This document shows positions 50,837 to 60,345 of a stretch of DNA of 64,000 nt, one piece after another. Under the pieces are notes generated by a model. It was not told where the DNA came from. It did no database searches and was given only the letters and a program-made list of their open reading frames with translations. Where the stretch lies: NCBI GenBank assembly GCA_963677325.2, contig CAXXGM010000014.1:124001-188000 (forward strand), read 5' to 3'. Position numbers and translations under genes: made by a program. This DNA is from G963677325 sp963677325. GTDB lineage: Bacteria > Bacteroidota > Bacteroidia > Bacteroidales > Prolixibacteraceae. The number at the start of each line of letters is the position of its first letter. Positions within the stretch are counted from its first letter, which is position 1.

Positions 50837-52995
50837 AACCGGATTTTAAAAATACAGATATTAAAACCCTTTCAGGGGTTGCCAACCCCGAAAGGGTTAA
50901 GGAATGGGAAAAGAAAAACGGAATTGAAAAGAACTGGATGACCCCGGAACTGATTGCTGTTAAGGGAGTTTATACCAAAGAGGATCTGGAAGGCATGGAA
51001 CACCTGAACTATGCCGCCGGGATAGCTCCTTACCTCCGTGGCCCGTATTCCACGATGTATGTCAACAAGCCATGGACGATCCGCCAATACGCCGGATTCT
51101 CCACAGCCGAAGAATCAAATGCATTTTATCGCCGCAACCTGGCCGCAGGGCAAAAAGGGCTCTCTGTAGCTTTTGACCTGGCTACACACCGCGGTTACGA
51201 TTCAGATCATCCCCGGGTAGTAGGTGATGTTGGTAAAGCTGGTGTGGCCATTGATTCAATCCTGGACATGAAGATCCTTTTTGATCAGATACCTTTGAAC
51301 AAGATGTCTGTTTCAATGACCATGAATGGCGCCGTTTTGCCTGTATTGGCCTTTTACATTGTCACGGCTCTTGAACAGGGAGCTAAACTGGAAGAGCTGG
51401 CAGGTACCATCCAAAATGATATTCTGAAGGAATTCATGGTGAGGAATACCTACATCTATCCTCCGGAATTCTCGATGAAGATCATTGCCGATATATTCGA
51501 GTACACTTCCAAATTCATGCCCAAATTCAATTCAATATCCATTTCCGGTTACCACATGCAGGAAGCCGGAGCAACCGCCGATATTGAAATGGCCTATACC
51601 CTTGCTGATGGTCTCGATTATATTCGTACAGGTATAAAAGCTGGACTTGGCGTGGATGCTTTCGCTCCCCGCCTTTCGTTCTTCTGGGCAGTCGGAATGA
51701 ATCATTTCATGGAAATTGCAAAGATGCGCGCGGCTCGCATGATCTGGGCTAAAATGGTGAAACAGTTTAATCCAAAGAGCGCCAAATCAATGGCTCTCCG
51801 CACTCACTGCCAAACATCCGGATGGTCGCTTACCGAGCAGGATCCATATAATAATGTGGGCCGCACCTGTATCGAAGCCATGGCTGCCGCTCTGGGCCAT
51901 ACCCAATCCCTGCATACCAATGCACTGGATGAGGCTATCGCTCTTCCTACCGAATTTTCTGCACGTATCGCCCGCAATACCCAGTTATACATTCAGCAGG
52001 AGACCGAAATTTGCCGTTCGCTTGATCCATGGGCCGGCTCTTACTATGTGGAATCTCTGACCAAAGAACTTTACGAAAAAGCATGGTCACTGATCCAGGA
52101 AGTGGAAAATCTTGGCGGTATGTCTAAAGCAATTGAAACCGGTGTGCCAAAAATGCGTATTGAAGAAGCGGCTGCCCGTACACAGGGACGCATCGACAGC
52201 GGTTCGCAGGCTATCATCGGTGTAAATAAATTCAGGCTTGAAAAAGAAGATCCGATCGATATTCTTGAAATCGATAATACCGCCGTTCGGTTGTCACAGA
52301 TTGAGAGATTAAAAAAATTACGCGCCGGGCGTAACGAAGAAGAAGTTCGCGTATCTTTGAATGCAATTACAAAATGTGCGAAAACCGGCGAAGGGAATCT
52401 TCTTGAACTGGCTATTATAGCCGCACAAAAACGCGCCTCTCTGGGTGAAATCTCGGATGCATGCGAAAAAGTGGCCGGACGTTATAAAGCAACAATTAGA
52501 ACAATATCAGGAGTGTATTCATCAGAAGCAAAGAACGACAAGGAATTCGGGGAAGCCACACAGCTGGTAAACCGTTTTGCCGAAAAGGAAGGCCGTCAGC
52601 CACGTATCATGGTGGCTAAGATGGGTCAGGATGGTCACGACCGCGGAGCAAAAGTCGTTGCAACCGGTTATGCCGACCTGGGTTTTGATGTGGACATGGG
52701 ACCTTTGTTCCAGACTCCGGAAGAAGCTGCCCGCCAGGCTGTGGAAAATGACGTTCACGTGCTGGGAGTTTCTTCGCTTGCCGCAGGTCATAAAACATTG
52801 ATCCCGGCTGTATTGGAAGAATTGAAGAAACTCGGCCGTGAAGATATCATGGTCATCGCAGGCGGTGTAATTCCTGCCCAGGATTACCAGTTCTTATATG
52901 ATGCAGGTGTTGTAGCCATATTCGGCCCCGGAACTTCAGTTGTTTCGGCTGGCAAGAAAATCATGGAGATACTCCTGGCCGCACAGGAAGAGTAA
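50833..52995 (+). CDS. mutB: Methylmalonyl-CoA mutase large (alpha) subunit
   Basis: The 720-residue catalytic subunit shows the substrate-barrel segments YSTMYVNKPWTIRQYAGFST, GLSVAFDLATHRGYDSDH and the C-terminal cobalamin domain with DGHDRGAK (about 599-606) providing the lower axial His. GVSSLAAGHKTLIP and VIAGGVIPAQDYQFLYDAGV complete it. It forms a heterodimer with MutA and uses adenosylcobalamin. No epimerase or MeaB chaperone gene adjoins. A strong terminator follows. Confidence 0.98.
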   Translation: MKPDFKNTDIKTLSGVANPERVKEWEKKNGIEKNWMTPELIAVKGVYTKEDLEGMEHLNYAAGIAPYLRGPYSTMYVNKPWTIRQYAGFSTAEESNAFYRRNLAAGQKGLSVAFDLATHRGYDSDHPRVVGDVGKAGVAIDSILDMKILFDQIPLNKMSVSMTMNGAVLPVLAFYIVTALEQGAKLEELAGTIQNDILKEFMVRNTYIYPPEFSMKIIADIFEYTSKFMPKFNSISISGYHMQEAGATADIEMAYTLADGLDYIRTGIKAGLGVDAFAPRLSFFWAVGMNHFMEIAKMRAARMIWAKMVKQFNPKSAKSMALRTHCQTSGWSLTEQDPYNNVGRTCIEAMAAALGHTQSLHTNALDEAIALPTEFSARIARNTQLYIQQETEICRSLDPWAGSYYVESLTKELYEKAWSLIQEVENLGGMSKAIETGVPKMRIEEAAARTQGRIDSGSQAIIGVNKFRLEKEDPIDILEIDNTAVRLSQIERLKKLRAGRNEEEVRVSLNAITKCAKTGEGNLLELAIIAAQKRASLGEISDACEKVAGRYKATIRTISGVYSSEAKNDKEFGEATQLVNRFAEKEGRQPRIMVAKMGQDGHDRGAKVVATGYADLGFDVDMGPLFQTPEEAARQAVENDVHVLGVSSLAAGHKTLIPAVLEELKKLGREDIMVIAGGVIPAQDYQFLYDAGVVAIFGPGTSVVSAGKKIMEILLAAQEE

Positions 52996-53013
52996 ATCTT
53001 TACCTAATACTAT

Positions 53014-53056
53014 AAAAAATCAGCCGTCCATTTAATGAAGCGGCTGATTTTTTTTT
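53014..53056 (+). terminator. Intrinsic terminator after mutB
   Basis: AAAAAATCAGCCG (53014-53026) pairs with CGGCTGATTTTTT (53041-53053) around a 14-nt loop and is followed by more T. A-runs on the other side also allow function toward the TlpA-like gene. Confidence 0.88.
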
Positions 53057-53095
53057 GCGAATTTGCTAAATTACGAATTACGAATTTCTTCCGGA

Positions 53096-55675
53096 CTACT
53101 CTTTCACGTACTTCATCAGCAGATTCTTTAACATTGAATTGTCAAAATACATCAAATGCTCATTGATTATTCTCCCGTCTTTACCAACCAGCATATAATG
53201 AGGAATGCCTGAAATTTTAAAACGGTCTGCAATAACATTGTATTCATCGGCTGTCAGCCGGTAATGATCTCCTTTTATGTCCGGAACCATGTTATCGTAG
53301 GTTGTTTTAGGTGAAGATTGATTCGTTATATAAACGAAAGCTACATTCTCTTTGGAGAGTTCTTCCTTTAAAGGTTTAATTCTTTCAATACCCGAACGGC
53401 AGGGGGCGCACCAGGTGGCCCAAAAATCCACGAATACGACCTTCCCTTTATAGTTTGAAATAATAGCATCGAAAACCTTATCACCTGAGGTTTTGGGAAC
53501 TTCTTTCACAATAGATCCTGTTTTATCTTTTGACAACAATTTATTAGCCTCTAATCTCGCTTTCATCTGGTCATTTTTGATTTTCAAATAGTCCGCTATT
53601 ACAGGTGTTGTGAAGCTCTTTTGTTTATTCTTCAGCAGTTGATCATTCAAAGGAAGCATATCCCGCTGGATTTGCTGACATACTTCCTGGGCATTCATGA
53701 TATCAAGCACAAGTTGAGATTCAGGTCCAAAAAGATCTTCCATTTTTTCTTTCCTTAATTTGGACGATTGCTGGCTGAACATGCCAGAGATAAATTCCTG
53801 GTGATCTGTGTTAAATTTGGAGATCTTCTCCTTATTCTCAGTCTGAAAAGCTTTCTTTTTCTGCTTCAGGGGATTATTTTCCATTTCTATTGTTGCCTCG
53901 ATCAGAGAATTTTCTTCATCAGAAAGCTGAACTCCATCTTTTATAAGAAATTCCTTCAAATCCTTATATGAAAAGGCTGTATTCTTATTTTCCAAATTAA
54001 ATTTCCTCAATTGAACACTGTATTTTTGGTAAAAACCAATTTGTCTGCTGCCATATTTTTCTATGAAATCTGTTTCGATCTTCTCAATTTCAGGAGTTTC
54101 AAATTCAGCCATTTTTTGGACAAGCTCCTTTTCGTCTGATGATAGTTTAACACCTGACTTCTCAAGGGCTGCTGCAACTTCAGGCATAGAGAAGGACCTT
54201 ACAATAGACGTTCGCAGAAGTTCTGAATATTTTAACCTGTTTATAAAGAAGTAGTACTCAGAAGTAATTACCCCAAGAGGATCGTTTACCAATTCGTTGG
54301 TAAGAAATGAATAATAGTTCTTATCAAGAGTAGCTGGTTTTACAGGGATATCTCTTTGCGTATTCGGAATTTTGTTTTTCATCCTGTAAGCACCAATAAA
54401 ATTAGACTGATAACTCAGAGCATTAACAGCGAAACGATATTTTTGCTGCATATCCAATAGTTTGTAAGCTCTAGCAGAAATACGGCTCTTTTCAGCGTAC
54501 TCCTTTAGTTTATTCTGATCCTTGATCAGGTTGTTCTCACAAAAAAGAAGGTATTGTTCAGGCGTGAAATCCACAATTTTATCCATCATTTCAGGGAAAT
54601 TGAAACTATTGATCGCATTTATCCGGATAAGATCCGAATTCAACCTGGCATTGTCTCCCATATACAATCTTTTTTGTTTGCCGGGTTTATCAATCATTTC
54701 AAAGGTTTTCTTCCCTGGTTCCAAAAAAACAATCATTTGACTTCCGCCTAACGGACTTTTGACAATAACGTCCTGTGGATTGGTCATCGGAATTTTCGCT
54801 TCGTAATAACCATCCTCGTTAATTTTATAGGTATACGGAGTCTGTGCTCCCGAGAGTATATCATTTACATAAACAATCCCCGTCCTTCTTGGATAGCGCT
54901 TGCAAAAATTCTTGATTATACCGCAATAAACAGCAGTGTCTCGCCTGAAATCAGGAACTTTAAATTCTTCCTTATCTTCAGGTATTACAGAAACATCCGG
55001 CTCATTGCTGTATTCACTCAATTTGGCCGGCGATTCACCCATTCTGATTGATCCGTTATCCCCAACTTTCGTAAAGAGTTTGATCTGTTTGGCGCCATTC
55101 TTTAAGACAAGGGTTCCGGTTCCGGCAGTTTCATTATACTTCCCGTATTTCCAAACCTTGCTTTTGTACACGGCAAGGGAATCCATCAAACTGATCTCCC
55201 ACTGCGCATTGTCTTTTCTGAACCAATTGCCGGTGAGTTTTTCTGGAATCATGGATTTCACCGAACCAGGCTTCAACTGAATATCGTAAATACTCCATGT
55301 TTCTTCTCCTGGGGCACCATAATCGATCAGTTCAACAGAAGGATCAACTTTGGGAAAAAACAATTTAAAATCGACATTTCCTGAAGATGTCATGATATAG
55401 TTCTCGCCTAATGTGACGCCCTCTGCAGAGATTACATGAAGGGTATCTTTTGTCCCAACCGGGAGCAGATAATCGCCTTTTGAAATTTGGATCCACGTTT
55501 TTGGCGGGTTCACCACATGACAAAATAAAACAGTGGCCGTATCCCTTAATTCTATTTTCTTAATCCAAAAACTGAAAGTCGTGCTCATCCCGACTTTAGG
55601 CTGTTCAATAACAGTTTGTGCAGTAACCATAAAAGATACTGCAAGCAATAAACTAATGATAATTGTCTTTTTCAT
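53096..55675 (-). CDS. Large exported protein with C-terminal TlpA-like thioredoxin domain
   Basis: The 859-residue protein has a signal peptide (about 1-19, LAVSFMVTAQ), a long region of about 680 residues without a recognised domain, and a C-terminal thioredoxin fold with FVDFWATWCAPCRSGIERIK (CAPC about 753-757) and the cis-Pro SGIPHYMLVGKDG. Long TlpA-like proteins with such N-terminal extensions are common in Bacteroidota and act as periplasmic disulfide reductases. It follows the outer-membrane receptor gene by 38 bp on the same strand. Confidence 0.82.
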   Translation of the reverse strand: MKKTIIISLLLAVSFMVTAQTVIEQPKVGMSTTFSFWIKKIELRDTATVLFCHVVNPPKTWIQISKGDYLLPVGTKDTLHVISAEGVTLGENYIMTSSGNVDFKLFFPKVDPSVELIDYGAPGEETWSIYDIQLKPGSVKSMIPEKLTGNWFRKDNAQWEISLMDSLAVYKSKVWKYGKYNETAGTGTLVLKNGAKQIKLFTKVGDNGSIRMGESPAKLSEYSNEPDVSVIPEDKEEFKVPDFRRDTAVYCGIIKNFCKRYPRRTGIVYVNDILSGAQTPYTYKINEDGYYEAKIPMTNPQDVIVKSPLGGSQMIVFLEPGKKTFEMIDKPGKQKRLYMGDNARLNSDLIRINAINSFNFPEMMDKIVDFTPEQYLLFCENNLIKDQNKLKEYAEKSRISARAYKLLDMQQKYRFAVNALSYQSNFIGAYRMKNKIPNTQRDIPVKPATLDKNYYSFLTNELVNDPLGVITSEYYFFINRLKYSELLRTSIVRSFSMPEVAAALEKSGVKLSSDEKELVQKMAEFETPEIEKIETDFIEKYGSRQIGFYQKYSVQLRKFNLENKNTAFSYKDLKEFLIKDGVQLSDEENSLIEATIEMENNPLKQKKKAFQTENKEKISKFNTDHQEFISGMFSQQSSKLRKEKMEDLFGPESQLVLDIMNAQEVCQQIQRDMLPLNDQLLKNKQKSFTTPVIADYLKIKNDQMKARLEANKLLSKDKTGSIVKEVPKTSGDKVFDAIISNYKGKVVFVDFWATWCAPCRSGIERIKPLKEELSKENVAFVYITNQSSPKTTYDNMVPDIKGDHYRLTADEYNVIADRFKISGIPHYMLVGKDGRIINEHLMYFDNSMLKNLLMKYVKE

Positions 55676-55713
55676 GTTGCCTTATTTATGATAGTTAAAT
55701 TAAATCTCTCAAG

Positions 55714-58206
55714 TTATTGATTCGTCTGTGTACTGCCTCCGGTTGATGACTCCTCCCCTGCCTTTAAATCCTCATTCTTAATGCTGCGTTTGGCTTTTTT
55801 GATCTGATCCTTCATCTGGCCAAATCTCCACGACAGATTGAATCTCGCCATCCGCTGATAGTAGTAGGACACCATATCCCGCGTAAAAGTCGGATCGCTC
55901 TGATGATTCTCATATTTCATACGTCGGCGCAATGGATCCATGACCGAAACCGATGCAGTGAGCTTCTTTTTAAACATTTCCTGTGACAAGTTCAGTCCCG
56001 TAAACCAGTACTTGCCGGATTTCCCCTGCAACATGATGCGAGGAGCGTTATAACTTCCGTAAACAGAAAGATTACCGTTTTTCCAGATGGTATATCGTAA
56101 ATTTGAGAAAATACTGTAATTCAAACCTTCATTTTTCAAATTACGGCTGTCATTGCTCTCAAGAAAAACATAACTGGAGTTGATATTTACGGTAAGATTC
56201 GTCTTCTTATCAGGGCGCCATAACCCATAAATATAAGTACCGTATCGCTGATTTTTTCCAATATTCTGATAGGTGGTCGTCTTTACCCCCGTGGCATTGA
56301 TCGTCGAAATCTGCTGAATCGTATTGTTGGTAAAAGCAGCATTTGCGCTCGCGTTTATGCTGTACTTCTTGTCAAATTTACCGTATGAGAAGTCAAAGGT
56401 ATGGGAGACTTCAGCATCAAGGTCCGGATTACCAAAAGAAATATTCAGCGGATCCGCATCATTGACATAAGGATTCAGGTAATAGATACTGGGACGTGAA
56501 AGTCGTTGCGTGTAGGACAGCTTGATATTTTGTCCTTTCTTGAGATTTTGCGACAGCGTGATGTAAGGTACAAGATTAAACATCTTATTCGTAAAACTGG
56601 TGTCAGTCTTTGATTTAAACGTTCCGTCATTGATCGTTGCCTCGGCCCGCAGTCCCGATTTGAGGCTGAATTTTTTCAATTTAAGCACATAACCCCCATA
56701 GGCTCCGATAATGTGTTGGTCGTAATCGAGATCATTATCCCTCGTTTCATCGCGGATCCATTCATTCTGCAGATCATCAAAACGGGAAATATCGGACAAA
56801 CTGGTGTTTTGACGCAGAATATATTTTACGCCGCTTTCAACCTGGTGCTTTTTGGTGAGAGGATCATAATAGTCGAGCTGGAAGGTGTGCTCCTGACCTT
56901 TGGCATCGTTACCGGATCGCTGTAAATAAGAGGGATAATTGAGTATTCCTTCAAGATTGTTCTGGTTGGTCGTCTTTCTTGGCATTCTGTCCAGTTTATA
57001 AGACACCGTGAACGTTTTATCCGGTTTTTTATAAGAACGCTGATAATCAATATTACCAGAGAAATTTCCTCCGCTTCCGGTAGTGTGCAGAAAATTATTA
57101 AATGATCTTGTCAGGTTGTTGTTGACATCGAAATCCCTGCTGAAGTTATCGCCATTCATCCTGTAATAGCTGTCATATCCCCAGAAGGTAAGGCTCAGTA
57201 AATTGAGCGAATCAATTTCATAACTCCCCTCACCCATGATGGAGCTGTAATTTCCTTTATAACCTGTTTTGCCCTCCGATTCTGTGTATCGGTTGGTTGT
57301 GCTGAGCAGGTTTTCACCATTGGTGAAGCTCTCGTTTTTGGGTTGGATGAATTCATTAAAACTATAATTCAGTGAAAACCCGAGCTTCTTCTTTTTGGAG
57401 GCCATGTACAATCCGCCGTTATAACCTCCTTTGGTGTCCGTCCCGGCGTTAACTCTTCCCATAAACCCGTCAATTTGTTTCTTCACCGTGATGATATTGA
57501 TGATCCCACCTGTACCTTCCGCCTCGTATTTGGAGGAAGGATTGGTGATCACCTCGATATCCTTGATCGTGCTGGCAGGCAGACTCCTCAGCACATCTTT
57601 GGCGTTCTGCGTCATCATGGTTGAGCTCTTTCCATTGAGCAACACCTTAAAACTGGAGGATCCTTTCACCTGGATGTTATCTTCCCCGTCTACCGTAACC
57701 ATCGGCACTTTCCTCAACATCTCCAGAGCGGTTGCTGTTTTGGATTCGGGGTCCGTTTCGATGCTGTAGACAATTTTGTCAACCTCGGTCCTTACCAGTG
57801 GTTTTTCAGCGGTTACTGTGACTTCCGAAAGCTTCTCGGGTTTCAATACCAGTTTCAGCGTCCCAAGGTCTATTTTGGTATTCTTACCATCCAGGATGAG
57901 ATCCTTTTTCGTCATTGAATAGCCCATTGCCTGTACAAGAACGATGCATTTCCCAATTGAATCCAGTGATAAATCAAATTTACCGTCTGCACTGCCGGGC
58001 GCCTTTTTCACAATTCCCTTCATACTCATAACACTTATCGTGGCATAAGGAATAGGGGCCCCCGATCCGGAATCGACAACGATACCTTTTACCTGAACCT
58101 TAACCGGCGGTAAAGATGCATGAACCGTAAAAGATAAGTTTAGTAAACAAAAAACAAGTAAAATAACAGCAGTCACTGTGCCGGAGTTACGATAATGATT
58201 CCTCAT
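55714..58206 (-). CDS. Outer-membrane beta-barrel receptor (TonB-dependent-like)
   Basis: The 830-residue protein has a signal sequence (about 12-31). A carboxypeptidase-regulatory-like domain spans about 36-115 (GIVVDSGSGAPIPYATISVM) and a plug domain about 125-240 (LEMLRKVPMVTVDGEDNIQV, MTQNAKDVLRSLPASTIKDI). A large OMP_b-brl_3-type barrel extends to the end. This is the SusC-like family without the usual SusD partner. It probably takes up or exports an unknown ligand. The downstream TlpA-like gene likely shares its transcript. Confidence 0.88.
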   Translation of the reverse strand: MRNHYRNSGTVTAVILLVFCLLNLSFTVHASLPPVKVQVKGIVVDSGSGAPIPYATISVMSMKGIVKKAPGSADGKFDLSLDSIGKCIVLVQAMGYSMTKKDLILDGKNTKIDLGTLKLVLKPEKLSEVTVTAEKPLVRTEVDKIVYSIETDPESKTATALEMLRKVPMVTVDGEDNIQVKGSSSFKVLLNGKSSTMMTQNAKDVLRSLPASTIKDIEVITNPSSKYEAEGTGGIINIITVKKQIDGFMGRVNAGTDTKGGYNGGLYMASKKKKLGFSLNYSFNEFIQPKNESFTNGENLLSTTNRYTESEGKTGYKGNYSSIMGEGSYEIDSLNLLSLTFWGYDSYYRMNGDNFSRDFDVNNNLTRSFNNFLHTTGSGGNFSGNIDYQRSYKKPDKTFTVSYKLDRMPRKTTNQNNLEGILNYPSYLQRSGNDAKGQEHTFQLDYYDPLTKKHQVESGVKYILRQNTSLSDISRFDDLQNEWIRDETRDNDLDYDQHIIGAYGGYVLKLKKFSLKSGLRAEATINDGTFKSKTDTSFTNKMFNLVPYITLSQNLKKGQNIKLSYTQRLSRPSIYYLNPYVNDADPLNISFGNPDLDAEVSHTFDFSYGKFDKKYSINASANAAFTNNTIQQISTINATGVKTTTYQNIGKNQRYGTYIYGLWRPDKKTNLTVNINSSYVFLESNDSRNLKNEGLNYSIFSNLRYTIWKNGNLSVYGSYNAPRIMLQGKSGKYWFTGLNLSQEMFKKKLTASVSVMDPLRRRMKYENHQSDPTFTRDMVSYYYQRMARFNLSWRFGQMKDQIKKAKRSIKNEDLKAGEESSTGGSTQTNQ

Positions 58207-58859
58207 AAGTCAGGTAATTTAATTGATAAGATGAATTTAAAAATTGATGCAACAGCATAGAATTTATTTTATTAATATTTCAGTTTTTGCAAACCCCGGC
58301 GAGCAGATCCACTAAAGAAAATCATGTGAGTCAAACCTTACGGTCCGGTAATTGTCAAAGCATATCAGCCAGACTTTGGCTTCTTTGAGCCAATGAGGCC
58401 TATCAGATCCCTAAAAGAAAATAGGCCTGAAAGCCCCGAAGAATCTAAGATTATCAAGTGATCAGAGTAATCTTTGTGCCTTTGCGACCTGTATGCAATG
58501 TGTTAAATCATCAGAGAAAAAGAACGAATTAGAAAGTGACGATAAATATAGTTAAAAAACATTTAAAGTATTATTTTCTATAAATATTATTTTTTATAAA
58601 ACAGTAAAGAAAATGGAATACATTGAACTTAATGAATCCTTGGAGCCCCATGCCAATGTCAAGTCAGGTTTTTACCCGTAATTTATTCGTAGTTTAAATT
58701 CTGCCAGACCTGGATTAAGCTTTAAAAGAAATGTAGTTATACCTGATCTGGTCTTAAAACCTTTAAGAATACACTGGTTCAATGAAAGAATTCAGAATAT
58801 CAGGCCGCCGGAAGGAAGACCATGATAAATAGATGGAGACTGCAGGCCGGCGCACTGTA
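58207..58859. other. Long intergenic spacer, no gene seen
   Basis: No frame above about 40 codons is convincing. A perfect 8-bp inverted pair AGGCCTAT/ATAGGCCT (58396-58403/58421-58428) is present. The stretch before the receptor gene is AT-rich without a clear promoter pair. Confidence 0.4.
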
Positions 58860-59012
58860 GAGACGCACGGTGTGCGTCTCATTAATAGAAATAAGACCTA
58901 TGATTTGCGTCTTTATAACAAAAAAGAGACGCACGGCAACAGAGTAGAGACGTGCGGCAATAGAAAAGAGATGCACGGCAATAGAGTAGAGACGCACGCC
59001 GTGCGTCTCTAC
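58860..59012. repeat. 21-bp phased repeat array bounded by palindromes
   Basis: A palindrome GAGACGCAC/GTGCGTCTC (58860-58868/58872-58880) opens the element. Three 21-bp direct units (58925-58945, 58946-58966, 58967-58987; type AGAGACGCACGGCAAnAGAGT) follow. A second palindrome of 13-bp arms (58986-58998/59000-59012) closes it. The unit length is about two helical turns. Elements with GTAGAGACGCACGG words are familiar in Bacteroidota spacers. Confidence 0.78.
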
Positions 59013-59049
59013 GGTGCCATTCCTATCTTTCACCCTTAAATGATTATTC

Positions 59050-59862
59050 TTATTTTACCTCAAATGTCAGCTTTACAGGAACATGATCAGAGACTTCCCT
59101 CGCATCGCGCATTGTTGGAAAGCCTTGATAAAAGTGGAGGATCCCGGCTTCGATCAATTTAATCTTTCCCCTGTCAAAAAAGAAATTGTCAAATTCAGAA
59201 GCGAGGCAGTCGTCGTTCAGACATTTATCCCGGAGGGTGGTTTTCTGGTTTTGTAACGCAGGAGAATATCCCATCTTTTTAAGAGGATTAAATACGGAAT
59301 TGGACTGCGGACAGTTGAAATCGCCACAGAAAATAAGGTTTAACGAAGGATATTCCGCAGGGATAAATTTAAAATATTTGATCTCTGTTTCGGGATTAGA
59401 AGACTTTGGAACTGCATGAAAACAGGCTACGGTAAATGATTTACCTTCCTTGCGAAAAGTGGCCATGTACGGCTCGCGTTCTATTTCGCTGCTGTATTTC
59501 TTTTCGAGCCAGGCCTCTCCAACCTTTGAAATTTTACTTTTATTCCAGATAAAAGCATAGCGCTCTGACTTACGTCCTTTTGTTGAGGTAGGATTACTGA
59601 TTGAATAGTCCCAGCTTCTGCCCTTACGGTTCATGATATCTGCAAGCCTGGCCACCGCGGGAGCGCCTCCGTCACCGGCCACTACTTCCTCAATGGCTAT
59701 TACATCATAGTTTTGAAGAGACGTGGCGATAAAATCCAGCGCTTTAGCTGTTTTGGAACTGCCGAAATTCTCGAGATTCCATGAACAAACAGTCACAGAG
59801 GCAAAGACAGGATCAGACCATACAAAGAAGAGAAGAGCAAGGATTAAGCTGGATTTTTTCAT
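59050..59862 (-). CDS. Exported endonuclease/exonuclease/phosphatase-family protein
   Basis: The 270-residue protein has a signal peptide (LALLFFVWSDPVFASV) followed by an EEP domain. Catalytic motifs are CSWNLENFG, the metal Glu in VIAIEEVVAG, LIFCGDFNCPQSN and the C-terminal SDHVPVKLTF. It probably hydrolyses a phosphodiester (nucleic acid or lipid) in the periplasm or outside. The substrate is unknown. Confidence 0.88.
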   Translation of the reverse strand: MKKSSLILALLFFVWSDPVFASVTVCSWNLENFGSSKTAKALDFIATSLQNYDVIAIEEVVAGDGGAPAVARLADIMNRKGRSWDYSISNPTSTKGRKSERYAFIWNKSKISKVGEAWLEKKYSSEIEREPYMATFRKEGKSFTVACFHAVPKSSNPETEIKYFKFIPAEYPSLNLIFCGDFNCPQSNSVFNPLKKMGYSPALQNQKTTLRDKCLNDDCLASEFDNFFFDRGKIKLIEAGILHFYQGFPTMRDAREVSDHVPVKLTFEVK

Positions 59863-59910
59863 AAAGGGATTAAGAATTAATGCGAATTAAGAGTTGAAAA
59901 TATCATCTTC

Positions 59911-60056
59911 GATAACCTAATCTTTTAAAAAACACCTCAGTAGCGGGATTTATTTTACCCCTCCACCGACCTAATTACCTGATTAAATTAGGTAATTAGG
60001 TAAATTTTTCTCTACCGGCCATTTCTACTGAGGTGTTTTCAACAGATTAGGTTATC
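59911..60056. repeat. 146-bp nested palindrome
   Basis: Three perfect inverted pairs nest. The outer pair is GATAACCTAATC/GATTAGGTTATC (59911-59922/60045-60056). The middle pair is AAAACACCTCAGTAG/CTACTGAGGTGTTTT (59929-59943/60025-60039). The inner pair is ACCTAATTACCT/AGGTAATTAGGT (59969-59980/59990-60001) with a 9-nt loop. Interior bulges separate them. It could fold as one long RNA or cruciform and lies upstream of the EEP gene. Confidence 0.8.
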
Positions 60057-60188
60057 CATTTCTTATTTTGAACGTTTAATGAAAATAGCTTTATACATAA
60101 TTGGCTACAATACAATGTCAACTTTCCAAGTTTCATTATTTTCCAACCCTTAATTCGCATAATTAATTAAAAATTACGAATTAGCATT

Positions 60189-60325
60189 AGATTCCTCATT
60201 CCGAGAGCCTACCCCAAAAAAATGGGGCATAATGCGATAATGACAGGGAGTTGAGATCCCTCATTCCACTTCGTTTCATTCGGGATGACATTTAAAGATC
60301 TTTTGTGGGGAGAAGTGAGGAATCT
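60189..60325. repeat. Dispersed-type palindromic element with GGAATCT ends
   Basis: AGATTCCTCA (60189-60198) is perfectly inverted at 60316-60325. Within lie a CCCC-A7-T-GGGG hairpin (60212-60227) and a TTCATTCGGGATGAC segment. Similar GAGGAATCTC/TCATTCCGAG-type sequences are common repeats in Bacteroidota spacers. It ends just before the Ca2+ ATPase gene's stop. Confidence 0.65.
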
Positions 60326-60345
60326 CTTAATTAAAGAAATGTGCT

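Noticed and set aside
58925..59012. Possible CRISPR array
   Set aside because: Units are 21 bp with no unique spacers between them and no cas genes nearby.
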